NCBI GenBank assembly: GCA_050633885.1
Contig: JBOEHK010000002.1
Span: 744,001-808,000 of the forward strand
DNA: 64,000 nt
From: JAWSVE01 sp050633885
GTDB lineage: Bacteria > Pseudomonadota > Gammaproteobacteria > Pseudomonadales > Cellvibrionaceae
Reading direction: 5' to 3'
In this document: piece after piece, positions 26,524 to 36,692 of the stretch
Layout of the letters: every line of letters starts with the position of its first letter
Position numbering within the stretch: the stretch's first letter is position 1
Position numbers and translations under genes: made by a program
The notes under the pieces: generated by a model
What the model was told of the DNA's origin: nothing
The model's input: the letters and a program-made list of their open reading frames with translations, nothing else
Database searches by the model: none

Positions 26524-29250
26524 TCACGGTCCTAAAAAATCTTCTTCACGTCGATCATAATTCATAATGCCTTCACTGAGTGCATTACCGATACGATTGC
26601 CAATGTTTAATCCTAGACCTCGCAAATGAATTTCAAGGAATATGCCTTGGTCGTATTCTAAATCTTGGTTATCGACAACATTAATCAATTCGTTATCGAG
26701 CCACTTTCGACCCATAAGTCTGACGCGATAACAGCAGCTGGTGTATTCGATTCCAAGGATGCTGTCCAGTTCCCGATCATAGGTGAAATCATGGACGTTT
26801 CTAGCTATGACGCTCCAATTGCCAGCAATCGGCCAAACAAAAGAGGCTTCTAACTGGCTATCATCTAAATCAATGGGCCCTGATGGTGATGTGCCAAACG
26901 GTTTGCGAGTATAGCGGTAACCGAGATTAAATATACGAAATTTTTCATCGAGGTAGCGAACACTCAAGCTGCCTTTGTTGGCATGTCGCTCTGTCGGGTC
27001 ATATAAAATATCGCTGGTGATTCGCCAGTCATCGGTCAGCTGAGCTGACACTTGTCCTGCAATCTCAGATTTACTTTGTACTTGATCTGAGTTTGCTAAA
27101 AGAGTCACTCGGCGATCTTCTTGGTAATAAATTTGACCGATGCTTAGGCGAAGTCGTTCAGCGCCTTTGTCACCAATAAAGCGAGAAGTTAAGCCAATAG
27201 AAAATTGATTGGCATCATCAATTCTATCCCCACCAGCAAAACGAGTATGGCGAAATAACTGACTGTAACTGAAGGTCAGCTCACTCGTATCAAAATCAAC
27301 TCCTTGGTTAATGATATCGCTTTGATCTTCATAGCGACTGTAAAAATAAAATAGCTGGGGCTCAAATGTTTGTAAGTATTCTTTTCCGAACCAATTGCCG
27401 TCGCGTTCGAAAAATAAACCGAAATCTATGGAAGCTTGTGGAGCGATATAATTTGGCTTGTCATTTTCTGTTGCGGACAAAAATTTATCGTCGAGTTGAT
27501 ATGCCAGTGTTTTTAATAAAATGGTCGGTTTAAAAAACCCCCATAACCATTCTTTAGTCCAGTCAGCTTGGTAGTCGAGTCGTAAGCGTTCGCCGTTAAT
27601 GTGGCTTGCATCATTTTCTCTGTGTTCGAAGCGGGTGATTTCATTGGTCATGTTCAGTGTGACATTATTCCATTGGTAATCGCCGGCAGCACTGAGTCGA
27701 GGTTTTTGTTTATAGGGTTCTTCGCTGTTTAACACAATGCTTTGATATTGTTCTACGCGTCCACTGATAAGCCAGTTCTCAAAGTTATATCCGACTTCGC
27801 CGCTCTGGCGTAAATGCGTGCCGCGGTTGATATCTAGATTTGCCGTATCAATATGATGAAAGTAAGCGTAATCGCTGACTTTGGTGTAATCGATTTTTGT
27901 AAACCAATGTTCACCCGTACCGCCTGTTTGTTGGATGCTGCCAAGCCAGCGGTCTTGGCCATCAAATAATATCGCTTCTTCTCGCGTTATACTGCCATCG
28001 TCGATGGCTTTCTGTTCGTTATCACTAATTTCATCTCGTGCATTACCTAGCCAAGCGCCAGCAAGGGTTGTTTCAAAACGTTGGTTAAGGTGACGAGTTT
28101 CTAATTCGTAACTGATTCCCCGCTCACTTAAATAACGAGGTGTAAAAGTGAGATCGTAATTGGGTGCAATACTCCAATACAGGGGTAGTGGGAAATCATC
28201 ACTGGAAAAACTCGGGTATAGCAAACCCGATTTCGAGGTGTTGCCTGTGGGAAAAGAAATATAAGGAAAATAAAAAACAGGAACGCCGCCAAGTTCTAAG
28301 CGTATATTTTTTCCAGTTGCCGTTTCATCAAGTTGATCGATAGTGATATTGCTACCTTTGATTAACCAATGTTCCTGTCCCGGTTCGCACTGGGTAAATT
28401 CTCCGCCGGTCAATGTCATTGAGGTTTCGTCACCGCGTTCGATAGACATTGCACGACCTCGCAAGCCAGTTTCATAAAAAATAAATTGGCTGTTTTCAAT
28501 ATTGGCTTCACCGGTTTCTCGGTTTAGTCTAGCGCTATCACCAATAATAAGGCTGTTGCCTTCTCGAATTTGAATATTACCTTCCATCGAGGCTGTTTGT
28601 TCAATCTCGTTCATCTCCATTTTTTCTGCTTTTAACTGCCTTGATCCTTGGACGACAGTCACTCCGCCAGAAAAGCGTAGAATCGTTTCGGGGTTTCCAT
28701 CCATCGAGCCTAGGGAGGTAATACGAGCGGGAGAATCTTCCGGTAACTTTGTGGCTTCACTGTCTTCACGAACGGGGGGCATGTAAACCCCACAACAACC
28801 AGTTTGGAGTCTTTTTAATTGGTCCGGTGCAATGAGGTGTTTTTTATCTAGGCTATCAGTCGAAGTATTTTTTTCTGATTCCTTGATCAGTGCAGGATCG
28901 ATATGCTCAATAGGAATCCAATGTAACTGATTAGCCGTTGCTAACTCTTTATCGCTCTTTCCAGAGTTATTATGAGAGCCGTTACCTGATCGGGATTTAA
29001 TCGGGCGAGTATAGGCCGGGCCTGGCACTGTTGCTTCTGAACATACCCATTCTTCCCCATTAGCCTTGCAGCTCCATTCTGTATGAGTCGGTTTTGGCGA
29101 TTCTGTAGAAAAGGCGGACGAGCTTATGATGATCGAAAAAGCAGATAAAACGGTGATACTCAAGACATAAATAGACGATGCGGGCTTTTGCCGAGATGAT
29201 AGAGGGGCACCGGACCGACGAAAACACTGTTTTTTGGGGAAGATCGACAA
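26524..29250 (-). CDS. lptD: LPS-assembly protein LptD
   Basis: 908-residue outer-membrane translocon that inserts LPS. After a cytoplasmic-looking 25-residue start there is a hydrophobic signal (VLSITVLSAFSIIISSSAFS). Cysteine pairs EWSCKANGEEWVC and QTGCCGVYMPP precede the OstA/beta-jellyroll domain (GNPETILRFSGGVTVVQGSR), and the barrel includes YFPYISFPTGN. The late Cys-Cys of the disulfide switch is in EYTSCCYRVRLM. A ~115-residue linker rich in Ser, Lys and Asp, longer than in E. coli, separates the signal from the jellyroll. Divergent from amgK-murU, as in Pseudomonas. Confidence 0.96.
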   Translation of the reverse strand: MSIFPKKQCFRRSGAPLSSRQKPASSIYVLSITVLSAFSIIISSSAFSTESPKPTHTEWSCKANGEEWVCSEATVPGPAYTRPIKSRSGNGSHNNSGKSDKELATANQLHWIPIEHIDPALIKESEKNTSTDSLDKKHLIAPDQLKRLQTGCCGVYMPPVREDSEATKLPEDSPARITSLGSMDGNPETILRFSGGVTVVQGSRQLKAEKMEMNEIEQTASMEGNIQIREGNSLIIGDSARLNRETGEANIENSQFIFYETGLRGRAMSIERGDETSMTLTGGEFTQCEPGQEHWLIKGSNITIDQLDETATGKNIRLELGGVPVFYFPYISFPTGNTSKSGLLYPSFSSDDFPLPLYWSIAPNYDLTFTPRYLSERGISYELETRHLNQRFETTLAGAWLGNARDEISDNEQKAIDDGSITREEAILFDGQDRWLGSIQQTGGTGEHWFTKIDYTKVSDYAYFHHIDTANLDINRGTHLRQSGEVGYNFENWLISGRVEQYQSIVLNSEEPYKQKPRLSAAGDYQWNNVTLNMTNEITRFEHRENDASHINGERLRLDYQADWTKEWLWGFFKPTILLKTLAYQLDDKFLSATENDKPNYIAPQASIDFGLFFERDGNWFGKEYLQTFEPQLFYFYSRYEDQSDIINQGVDFDTSELTFSYSQLFRHTRFAGGDRIDDANQFSIGLTSRFIGDKGAERLRLSIGQIYYQEDRRVTLLANSDQVQSKSEIAGQVSAQLTDDWRITSDILYDPTERHANKGSLSVRYLDEKFRIFNLGYRYTRKPFGTSPSGPIDLDDSQLEASFVWPIAGNWSVIARNVHDFTYDRELDSILGIEYTSCCYRVRLMGRKWLDNELINVVDNQDLEYDQGIFLEIHLRGLGLNIGNRIGNALSEGIMNYDRREEDFLGP

Positions 29251-29585
29251 ACTTGCGGCCTTAATTTGTATGAATATCTTTAGTGATCAAGTATTTAGCG
29301 TTATTGTTAGGCTTAATTTTACCTGTAACTCTATGTTCGACTCTATGCCCAACTCTGAGTGATCGTGTAACCAAACGTTCAATTCTACTGGAAACTGCTT
29401 GAACAGCCCAGCATCACCGCTGTATTTTCATTATCTGGATTAAAGAGTCCATTGATTGGTAACAGTTCTTTCTAGTGGATGTAGAGCTTGTGTAATGGCA
29501 AGAGTAGAATGATCAAAATCTACAATGATTGACTTGTTTATCACGACAATAAAATAAGAAGCAATAAAAACGAGAAGTACCATTA
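29251..29585. other. divergent promoter region lptD / amgK
   Basis: 335 bases between the two divergent starts. Short direct variants of ACTCTATG (ACTCTATGTTCGACTCTATGC) occur near 29325-29346. No clear sigma-E or other operator could be assigned by eye. Confidence 0.5.
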
Positions 29586-30632
29586 ATGAGTTCAGATATA
29601 TCAGTCACATTAGCCACATGGCTACAGGGTGTTATCCCAAATAATCAAAATCAACACATTAATCTTCAAGGTTTATCTGGCGATGCGGGTGCACGACAGT
29701 ATTTCACCATTGATAATGCTCCGGAATATTTGGCTGTGTTTGCACCGAAAGAATCTGAAAATAGTGCTCTTTTCATCGAGTTTTCAGATTACTTAAGAGA
29801 CCAAGGCATTCGAGCCCCCAAAGTACTATCGGCAGATTTAGACAAGGGTTTTTTATTGATAGAAAACTTGGGGGACAAATTATATCTCGGTGAATTAAAT
29901 GAAAATACAGTAGAAGTTTTATATGGCGAAGCCATTCTTGCCTTGTTATGCATGCAGCAAGCGCCAAGAAGCTTGTCGTCTATTGAAGATTATTCTGCGA
30001 GTAAGTTACTGCAAGAAGTTGATCTCTTTCCCAAATGGTTTGTGACGGACTTACTGGGTTATCAATTAAATACTTCTGAGCAGATCATGATAAAAGATAT
30101 GTTCGATGTGTTAGTTGAAAGCGCTAATGAACAACCTCAGTGTTTTGTGCATCGAGATTTTCATTCACGTAATTTAATTGCTTGCGACATTGGCCCGCCA
30201 GGAGTAATTGATTTTCAAGACGGCGTCTGGGGGCCATTCACTTACGATCTTGTGTCATTGTTACGAGATTGTTATGTCCGTTGGCCTGAAGAGCGGGTTC
30301 GTCATTGGTTGTTTACCTACGCAAATATGGCAGCCGAAGTTGGTATTATGCCAAAGGTGTCGGGCGAACAACTCATTAAGTGGTTTGATTTAATGGGGCT
30401 GCAACGGCATATCAAAGTGTTGGGAATTTTTGCTCGATTATATTTACGTGATAACAAAGCCTCGTACTTACAAGATTTGCCATTAGTGATTCGCTATACA
30501 TTAGAGGTTGCACACAAATATCCGGAATGTAAAAAATTTGCACATTGGTTTGAAAAAAAATTAGTTCCACTTGCGCAACAACAGTCATGGTATTGCGATT
30601 ATCAATCAGCGGGTTTTTGTCCCGTAGAATAA
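29586..30632 (+). CDS. amgK: N-acetylmuramate/N-acetylglucosamine anomeric kinase
   Basis: 348-residue aminoglycoside-phosphotransferase-fold kinase that makes MurNAc-1-phosphate in the peptidoglycan recycling shortcut known from Pseudomonas. The N-terminal LSGDAGARQYFTI is characteristic. The catalytic loop is FVHRDFHSRNLIA and the metal site is GVIDFQDGVWGPFTYDLVSLL. It is followed 54 bases later by murU and divergent from lptD, the arrangement in which AmgK/MurU were described. Ribosome site GAGAAG is upstream. Confidence 0.94.
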   Translation: MSSDISVTLATWLQGVIPNNQNQHINLQGLSGDAGARQYFTIDNAPEYLAVFAPKESENSALFIEFSDYLRDQGIRAPKVLSADLDKGFLLIENLGDKLYLGELNENTVEVLYGEAILALLCMQQAPRSLSSIEDYSASKLLQEVDLFPKWFVTDLLGYQLNTSEQIMIKDMFDVLVESANEQPQCFVHRDFHSRNLIACDIGPPGVIDFQDGVWGPFTYDLVSLLRDCYVRWPEERVRHWLFTYANMAAEVGIMPKVSGEQLIKWFDLMGLQRHIKVLGIFARLYLRDNKASYLQDLPLVIRYTLEVAHKYPECKKFAHWFEKKLVPLAQQQSWYCDYQSAGFCPVE

Positions 30633-30686
30633 ATGATTATCCACTCTTTAATTTGTTCCATAATATTTTTTAGGGCGTTTGAATAA

Positions 30687-31370
30687 ATGAAAGCAATGAT
30701 ATTTGCCGCTGGCCGTGGTGAGCGTATGGGCGAGCTAACAAACAATATGCCTAAACCATTATTGCCAGTGAATGGAAAGCCGTTAATTGCTTATACATTA
30801 GAGAGCCTTAAAAAGGCCGGTATAAAAGATGTTGTTATCAATCTTGCCTATTTAGGAAAACAGATTGAGCAAGCGCTTGGAGAAGGGACTGAATACGGGG
30901 TCAATATAAAATATTCGTTTGAACCTTATCCTTTAGAGACGGCGGGTGCCATTGTTTTTGCTTCTCAGTTATTGGGTGGCGATCCTTTTTTATTGACCAA
31001 TGCAGATGTGTGGACGGACTTCCCTTACCATAAATTAGTTGAAAAAAAATTACCTGAATCCGTACAGGGTCATTTAATTATGGTTGATAACCCTGGCCAT
31101 AATGTTCATGGTGATTTTAGATTGGCTGATAATGGTTTTTTGTCATTAAAAGAAAACCCTAATGAAAATCAAGCGCTGACATTTAGTGGTATTAGCCTTA
31201 TCAATCCTTCGTTGGTGTTGAATTATCACAATAGACAAGAAAAATTTCCACTTGTAGACGTTTTTAAAGACGCTATCGAAAAAGCAGAATTAACGGGTGA
31301 ATGTTACCGAGGAGAATGGCTCGACATTGGTACGCCTGAGCGATTGTTCTCAATTCAAAAAAGACAATAA
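30687..31370 (+). CDS. murU: N-acetylmuramate alpha-1-phosphate uridylyltransferase
   Basis: 227-residue nucleotidyltransferase converting MurNAc-1-phosphate and UTP to UDP-MurNAc, the step after AmgK. The nucleotide-binding signature AAGRGERMGELTNNMPKPLL is at residues 7-26. LTNADVWTDFPY holds the metal-binding Asp, and GEWLDIGTPERL closes the active site. Length and motifs match MurU rather than the longer glucose-1-phosphate enzymes, and the amgK neighbour supports this. Confidence 0.95.
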   Translation: MKAMIFAAGRGERMGELTNNMPKPLLPVNGKPLIAYTLESLKKAGIKDVVINLAYLGKQIEQALGEGTEYGVNIKYSFEPYPLETAGAIVFASQLLGGDPFLLTNADVWTDFPYHKLVEKKLPESVQGHLIMVDNPGHNVHGDFRLADNGFLSLKENPNENQALTFSGISLINPSLVLNYHNRQEKFPLVDVFKDAIEKAELTGECYRGEWLDIGTPERLFSIQKRQ

Positions 31371-31748
31371 TTTGTAAAATTTTTTAATTCACTGGCACTA
31401 GAAAATCTTTCAGGTTTATATAATCACAAAAGTAATTATATAAACCTAACACATTGATTGTAGATTGTAGATCTCAGAATTTTTTCCCTTATTTAATTGT
31501 CTTGAAGCGAAATTTTTTCTTGCTCATTGAGCTAGATTGGCGTTATTCTGCACCGCAAATTTATAGTAAGCAGTCGTTATTAATTGCTATCGCTATAGCT
31601 TGTTAACAGTTTAGTTGGATTTATATTTCTAACGGCTTCCCTGATATCTTTAAGTGCTTCCCATAAGTGCTTCCCATAAGTACTCCTCGTTACAAATTTA
31701 GTGCTGTTCGTTGCGCGCTAACATTAAACTCTCGTTGTAGGATTTTAT
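31371..31748. other. intergenic region upstream of the MFS exporter, with a 13-bp repeat
   Basis: 378 bases without a gene. It contains the repeat TAAGTGCTTCCCA in two perfect head-to-tail copies (31651-31676) followed by a partial third (TAAGTACTCC). The MFS promoter is presumably here, but no clear hexamers stand out. Confidence 0.6.
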
Positions 31749-33647
31749 ATGACCCCAGTTTCATTCACTGAAAAAGAAAGAAAAATTACACTGTTTGCAT
31801 TACTTGTCGTATTTTTATTAAGCGCACTGGACATGACGATTCTTTCTACAGCAATGCCTCGAATTATTGCTGAGTTAAATGGTATTGAGTTATATGCATG
31901 GGTGACAACCGCCTACATGTTAACGTCAACAGTACTGGTGCCTATTGCAGGAAAATTGGGTGACTTATACGGACGTAAAACAATTTTAGTGTGGGGAATT
32001 GCAATATTTTTGTTGGGTTCGGCGTTGTCAGGTTTGAGTGGAGAGTTTGGACCGATGCCGATCATCGGTGATGGCATTCACCAGCTTATTGTCTTTCGCG
32101 CTGTAAAGGGAGTGGGTGGCGCTGCTTTATTTACTTGTGTTATTGCCATTGTGGCGGATATGTATTCACCGCGCGAGCGCGCAAAATTTATGGGATTGTT
32201 TGGTGCGGTATTTGGAATATCCAGTGTGATTGGTCCAGCCGTTGGCGGGTTTTTAACAGATTTTGCGTCAATCACTTTATTTGGACACGATATTCCCGGA
32301 TGGCGCTGGGTGTTTTATGTCAATTTACCATTGGGCTTTGTTTCTCTGTATTTAATTGTTAGAAAAACACCAAAAACAAATGTCGGTACTGGCGGCAATA
32401 TTGATTACTTAGGCGCGATATTATTAATCGCTGCATTTATTCCGTTTCTGTTGGTGCTAACGTGGGGCGGACATAAATACGATTGGGACTCACAAGAAAT
32501 AATAGGCATGTTAATGGGCTCTTTAGTAGCGTTAATAGCATTTATTTTTGTAGAAACGAAAGCTTCACATCCCATTATGCCGTTAAATCTTTTTGCCAAC
32601 AAAGCTTTCACAATAACGAATCTATCGTCATTTGTTATTTCGATGGCGTTCTTGGGCATTATTATGTTCATGCCGTTATACATGCAAATAGTGCAAGGAG
32701 TGAGCGCAACTAAAAGTGGCGTTGCCATGTTCCCATTAATGTTTGGCATGATGTTCAGTAGTATCATCAGCGGCCGAATGGTGTCGCAATTGGGTGTTTA
32801 TAAATCATTCATGGTGGGTGGTTGCTTCGTATTAATTGCGGGTGTTTATCTCTGTACACAAATAGGTCCCGATACAACAACACTTGATTTAGCATGGCGA
32901 ATTGCCATGGTAGGTTTTGGTTTAGGACCCAGCCAAGGTCTAGCGAATTTAATTGTGCAAAGTGCTGTGTCGCCAAAAGATATTGGTGTGGCCACTAGTG
33001 CAGCGCAATTTTTTAGACAGATAGGTTCAACCATTGGTATCGCATTGTTCGGTACATTCTTAACCTATAACTTAACCATAGAGTTACCAAAACATCTACC
33101 GAAAATGCCGGGTGTTACATCCGAAAATGTGCAGCCGATGGATTTAAATCAAGCGCAATCGAATGCGATGAATCCTGAAAAAGTGCGGCAACAAATCAAA
33201 GACAGATTTGAAAAAATGTATTTGCAAGTTGATCTTGCCTATCATGGTGATGAGGCGGCGTTAAAAGCGGTGAGCGAAAGTCACTTTATCCCAGAAGGTC
33301 TAAAGAAAGCGATTTTAGACGTTCAAGGAAAACCAGAGCGAGAATTACAACCACAACTTGCAGCGCTTCGACAAATGATGACTCGGCAAGCTGAAGAATA
33401 TTCAACGCAAATGTTGGACGGTTTTAAGAAAGCATTTTCAAATGCAATAACCGGTATGTTTTCAACGGCGCTTTGGATAGTTGTGGTAGGATTTATCATC
33501 ACCTGTTTTATTCCTGTTATTTCGTTGCACACGCAAAATGTTCGAGTTCCTCAAACAGCTTCTAAAGAAGAGGGCGAGGACGATGAAAGTGATACTAAAA
33601 ACAGTGATAATGACAAAGATAACGTAAGCGGTCATTCAAAGAATTAA
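31749..33647 (+). CDS. EmrB/QacA-type MFS drug exporter
   Basis: 632-residue major facilitator with about 14 membrane segments. The DHA2 motif LDMTILSTAMPRI is in helix 1, GKLGDLYGRKTILVWG is motif A, and GPAVGGFLTD is motif C of antiporters. Between the last two helices there is an unusually large hydrophilic insert of about 110 residues (KVRQQIKDRFEKMY ... MLDGFKKAF), rich in Met/Gln, probably periplasmic. The C-terminal ~30 residues are a highly acidic tail (EEGEDDESDTKNSDND). Substrate is unknown. It is followed after 8 bases by selO and probably shares its transcript. Confidence 0.9.
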   Translation: MTPVSFTEKERKITLFALLVVFLLSALDMTILSTAMPRIIAELNGIELYAWVTTAYMLTSTVLVPIAGKLGDLYGRKTILVWGIAIFLLGSALSGLSGEFGPMPIIGDGIHQLIVFRAVKGVGGAALFTCVIAIVADMYSPRERAKFMGLFGAVFGISSVIGPAVGGFLTDFASITLFGHDIPGWRWVFYVNLPLGFVSLYLIVRKTPKTNVGTGGNIDYLGAILLIAAFIPFLLVLTWGGHKYDWDSQEIIGMLMGSLVALIAFIFVETKASHPIMPLNLFANKAFTITNLSSFVISMAFLGIIMFMPLYMQIVQGVSATKSGVAMFPLMFGMMFSSIISGRMVSQLGVYKSFMVGGCFVLIAGVYLCTQIGPDTTTLDLAWRIAMVGFGLGPSQGLANLIVQSAVSPKDIGVATSAAQFFRQIGSTIGIALFGTFLTYNLTIELPKHLPKMPGVTSENVQPMDLNQAQSNAMNPEKVRQQIKDRFEKMYLQVDLAYHGDEAALKAVSESHFIPEGLKKAILDVQGKPERELQPQLAALRQMMTRQAEEYSTQMLDGFKKAFSNAITGMFSTALWIVVVGFIITCFIPVISLHTQNVRVPQTASKEEGEDDESDTKNSDNDKDNVSGHSKN

Positions 33648-33655
33648 CTCAACAT

Positions 33656-35329
33656 ATGATTAATATTGAAAACACATTTGTCGACGCATTACCTGCGGAT
33701 CAGGAAACTGGAAACCATCGTAGGCAAGTTAATGATGCCTGTTATTCATTGGTCTCACCTACACCTGTTCGCAATCCATCACTTGTATCAGTCTCTTCGG
33801 AGGTGGCTGAATTATTAAATTTCCCTCATGACTTTTTAGAGTCAGCATCCTTTCTAAATTTAGTTTCTGGCAATCAGCTATCAAAAGGTATGAAGCCGTA
33901 TGCTATGTGTTATGGCGGGCATCAATTCGGAAATTGGGCCGGTCAGTTAGGTGATGGGCGCGCGATTAATTTAGGTGAAGTCGTTAACGTTAATAACGAA
34001 AGGTTATCGTTACAGTTAAAAGGCGCTGGCCCAACACCTTATTCTCGTAGTGCAGATGGTCTCGCAGTTTTACGTTCATCAGTGCGAGAATTTTTATGCA
34101 GCGAAGCGATGTTTCATCTTGGCGTCCCAACAACAAGAGCGTTGAGTTTGGTGAGTACTGGCGAGCAAGTTATGCGCGATATGTTTTATGATGGTCGAGC
34201 AGCTCACGAACCCGGTGCTGTTGTTTGTCGAGTTTCGCCATCATTTATTCGTTTTGGAAGTTTTGAGATTTTATCAGCCAGAAAAAATCTCATAACACTC
34301 AAGAAATTATTACAATATTGCATCAGTACGTATTTCCCTCATTTAATACCCGAAGCAACTTCGTCTAGATCGCCTTCAGAAAAGTTAGACGCTTGCAGTC
34401 CAGAACAAATAAAACGTATTTATATCGCATGGTTTAAAGAAGTTGCTAAAACGACGGTGGATATGGTCATTCATTGGATGCGAGTTGGTTTTGTTCATGG
34501 CGTGATGAATACCGATAATATGTCGATACACGGATTAACGATTGATTATGGCCCTTACGGTTGGCTGGAAGATTACGATCCACATTGGACACCGAACACA
34601 ACCGATGCGCAAAATCGTCGTTATCGTTACGAAAATCAACCGGGTATTGCTCAATGGAATCTTTTACAGTTAGCTAATGCTATTTATCCATTAATAGAAG
34701 ATTCAAAAGAGTTGGAAGAAACTATTCAACAATTCGCTACCGACTACACTATCGGCCATCAACAAATGATGATGAATAAATTAGGTTTGCATGTAGCAGA
34801 CAAAAATAAAGGGAAAGAATTAAAAGAAGAAGATGTTGAACTGATTGATGACCTTTTAAAAATATTGGCCTCTACCGAAACAGACATGACATTATTTTAT
34901 CGTGGCTTAGCAAATGTTCCAGCAGTAAGAGAAAGTCAAAGTAAAAATGAAACTCAAGTAAACGAAGATGAATTAATACATCTTATCGAAGACAGTTATT
35001 ATCTTCCAAAAGAGCAACGAGAAACTGAAACGGCAGAAATGCTGTCATGGCTTAAGCGATATCAACATCGAGTTGGTGAACATAAAGCGACAAACGCTGA
35101 TCGAAAAAAACAAATGGATGGAGTGAACCCAAAATACGTTTTACGAAATTATTTGGCGCAATTAGCCATCGATAAAGCAGAGCAGGGTGATAATTTGTTA
35201 GTCGATGAATTGTTAACTGTCTTACAAAACCCTTATGATGAACAATCTTCCAAAGAAGAGTTTGCACAAAAAAGGCCGGAGTGGGCTAGAAACCGGCCTG
35301 GTTGTTCTATGTTGTCGTGCAGTTCTTGA
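33656..35329 (+). CDS. selO: protein adenylyltransferase SelO
   Basis: 557-residue pseudokinase-fold enzyme (YdiU/SelO) that transfers AMP to proteins and is linked to redox stress. Conserved parts include YGGHQFGNWAGQLGDGRA, LQLKGAGPTPYSRSADG, LRSSVREFLCSEAM, GVMNTDNMSIHGLTIDYG and EDYDPHWTPN. The C-terminus is SMLSCSS; the penultimate Cys-Ser-Ser matches the site that is selenocysteine in some eukaryotic members. It is about 80 residues longer than E. coli SelO, with extra Glu/Lys/Asn-rich sequence at 380-470. Probably translated with the MFS exporter. Confidence 0.95.
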   Translation: MINIENTFVDALPADQETGNHRRQVNDACYSLVSPTPVRNPSLVSVSSEVAELLNFPHDFLESASFLNLVSGNQLSKGMKPYAMCYGGHQFGNWAGQLGDGRAINLGEVVNVNNERLSLQLKGAGPTPYSRSADGLAVLRSSVREFLCSEAMFHLGVPTTRALSLVSTGEQVMRDMFYDGRAAHEPGAVVCRVSPSFIRFGSFEILSARKNLITLKKLLQYCISTYFPHLIPEATSSRSPSEKLDACSPEQIKRIYIAWFKEVAKTTVDMVIHWMRVGFVHGVMNTDNMSIHGLTIDYGPYGWLEDYDPHWTPNTTDAQNRRYRYENQPGIAQWNLLQLANAIYPLIEDSKELEETIQQFATDYTIGHQQMMMNKLGLHVADKNKGKELKEEDVELIDDLLKILASTETDMTLFYRGLANVPAVRESQSKNETQVNEDELIHLIEDSYYLPKEQRETETAEMLSWLKRYQHRVGEHKATNADRKKQMDGVNPKYVLRNYLAQLAIDKAEQGDNLLVDELLTVLQNPYDEQSSKEEFAQKRPEWARNRPGCSMLSCSS

Positions 35330-35421
35330 TAAATGTTTTTCAAATATGATTCGTTTTTATTTTTAATTTAAAGAGCGCTTAAACAAACCTTCAAAAAACT
35401 GTTAGAAAAAGCGGTGAGATA

Positions 35422-36261
35422 TTAAAACGTATTACATCCATCAAATGTGCCGTCACGCATTCCTCTCTTAAACCATTGCACGCGTTGCTCAGAAGTACCA
35501 TGTGTAAACGATTCTGGTTGGATGCGACCCGTTGCTTGTTTTTGTAAACGATCATCACCAATCGCACTCGCGGCTGTTAACGCTTCCTCAATATCCCCTT
35601 GCTCTAACACTTGTTTCGCTCGTTGAGTGTGATTGGCCCAAACGCCCGCAAGGCAATCCGCTTGTAACTCTAATTTAACAGACAACGCATTGCCGTCAGT
35701 TTTGCTCATTCTTTGTCTTGCTTGAAAGACTTGATCTGAAATTCCCATCAGATTTTGAATGTGATGACCAACTTCGTGAGCAATCACATACGCTTGAGCA
35801 AAATCTCCCGGTGCATTATGGCGAGATTTCAAATCATTATAAAAACCCAGATCGATATACACCTTGCGATCTGTTGGGCAATAAAAAGGACCCATTGCAG
35901 AGCTCGCAGCTCCACAACCAGAATTCACAGCACCCGTAAACATCACCAGTTTTGGTTCTTGATAAGTGCCGCCCATCTGGCGAAACAGTGGATGCCACAC
36001 ATCTTCCGTATCGGCTAAAACAACCGCGGTAAATTGAGCTAATTCGTTTTCAGCAGCGGTGGGCGTATATTCCGTTGTCTGTTGTTGTCCGCTCGATAGA
36101 CCGCCAGCAATTTGAGTGGCGATCTGCGGATCAATTCCAAAATACATCGCCACCAGCGCGATAACAATCGTTGCGAGACCGCCGCCTTTAGCGCCTCGCC
36201 CCATTTTAACGCGACGCCTATCTTCAACATTCGAGCTTGCTCTACGGTTTTTCCATTTCAT
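35422..36261 (-). CDS. ypfJ: YpfJ-family neutral zinc metallopeptidase
   Basis: 279 residues. An N-terminal basic segment (MKWKNRRASSNVEDRRRVKMG) precedes one membrane helix (GLATIVIALVAMYFGI). A Gln-rich linker (SSGQQQTTEY) is followed by the peptidase domain with the HExxH motif AHEVGHHIQNLMG near residue 165. CGAASSAMGPFYCP, ELQADCLAGVWAN and the C-terminal RVQWFKRGMRDG are family hallmarks. The substrate is unknown. Convergent with selO across 92 bases. Confidence 0.93.
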   Translation of the reverse strand: MKWKNRRASSNVEDRRRVKMGRGAKGGGLATIVIALVAMYFGIDPQIATQIAGGLSSGQQQTTEYTPTAAENELAQFTAVVLADTEDVWHPLFRQMGGTYQEPKLVMFTGAVNSGCGAASSAMGPFYCPTDRKVYIDLGFYNDLKSRHNAPGDFAQAYVIAHEVGHHIQNLMGISDQVFQARQRMSKTDGNALSVKLELQADCLAGVWANHTQRAKQVLEQGDIEEALTAASAIGDDRLQKQATGRIQPESFTHGTSEQRVQWFKRGMRDGTFDGCNTF

Positions 36262-36692
36262 CGCGGTACCTAATTTGCCTACATCGTGTGTCTATTTGTG
36301 AAAGTGAGATTGATTGTAGAGAGATCGCCCCAACCCTGCAATTGTGAAATGTTAAAAGTTGTGTTGTGGGGTATTGATTTCAATGATGAATATAAAGGCA
36401 TTAGAATAAAGTATTGCTTTGTGGTATTGAACCGAGATTTTAAACTATGTACCTGATGAAGTGGTATTCGCTTAATTAAATAAGGCGAATTCGAAAAAAT
36501 TACCAAGGCATAAATGATAGTTGGGCGTCATTACCTCGACTTCAAACATATCCTTATGGTTGAATGCACAAGTGCAATTTATGTTGCTAAAAATAGAAAT
36601 GCCAGAACCAGAAGATAGATAATTATAATCACTACGAGTATGAAAATGTTTTCATAACTCGACGTTAAACCTTAGATATCAGGAGAACCCAT
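36262..36692. other. intergenic region upstream of the TTG-start gene
   Basis: 431 AT-rich bases between two genes that point away from each other. I see no gene, RNA or strong dyad. Promoters of both neighbours should be here. Confidence 0.45.

Noticed and set aside
32405..32767. 120-residue minus-strand frame
   Set aside because: Antisense to the middle of the intact MFS exporter; composition mirrors that gene.
35273..35299. AGGCCGG/CCGGCCT dyad
   Set aside because: Lies inside the selO coding end and has no T-tract, so it is not a terminator.
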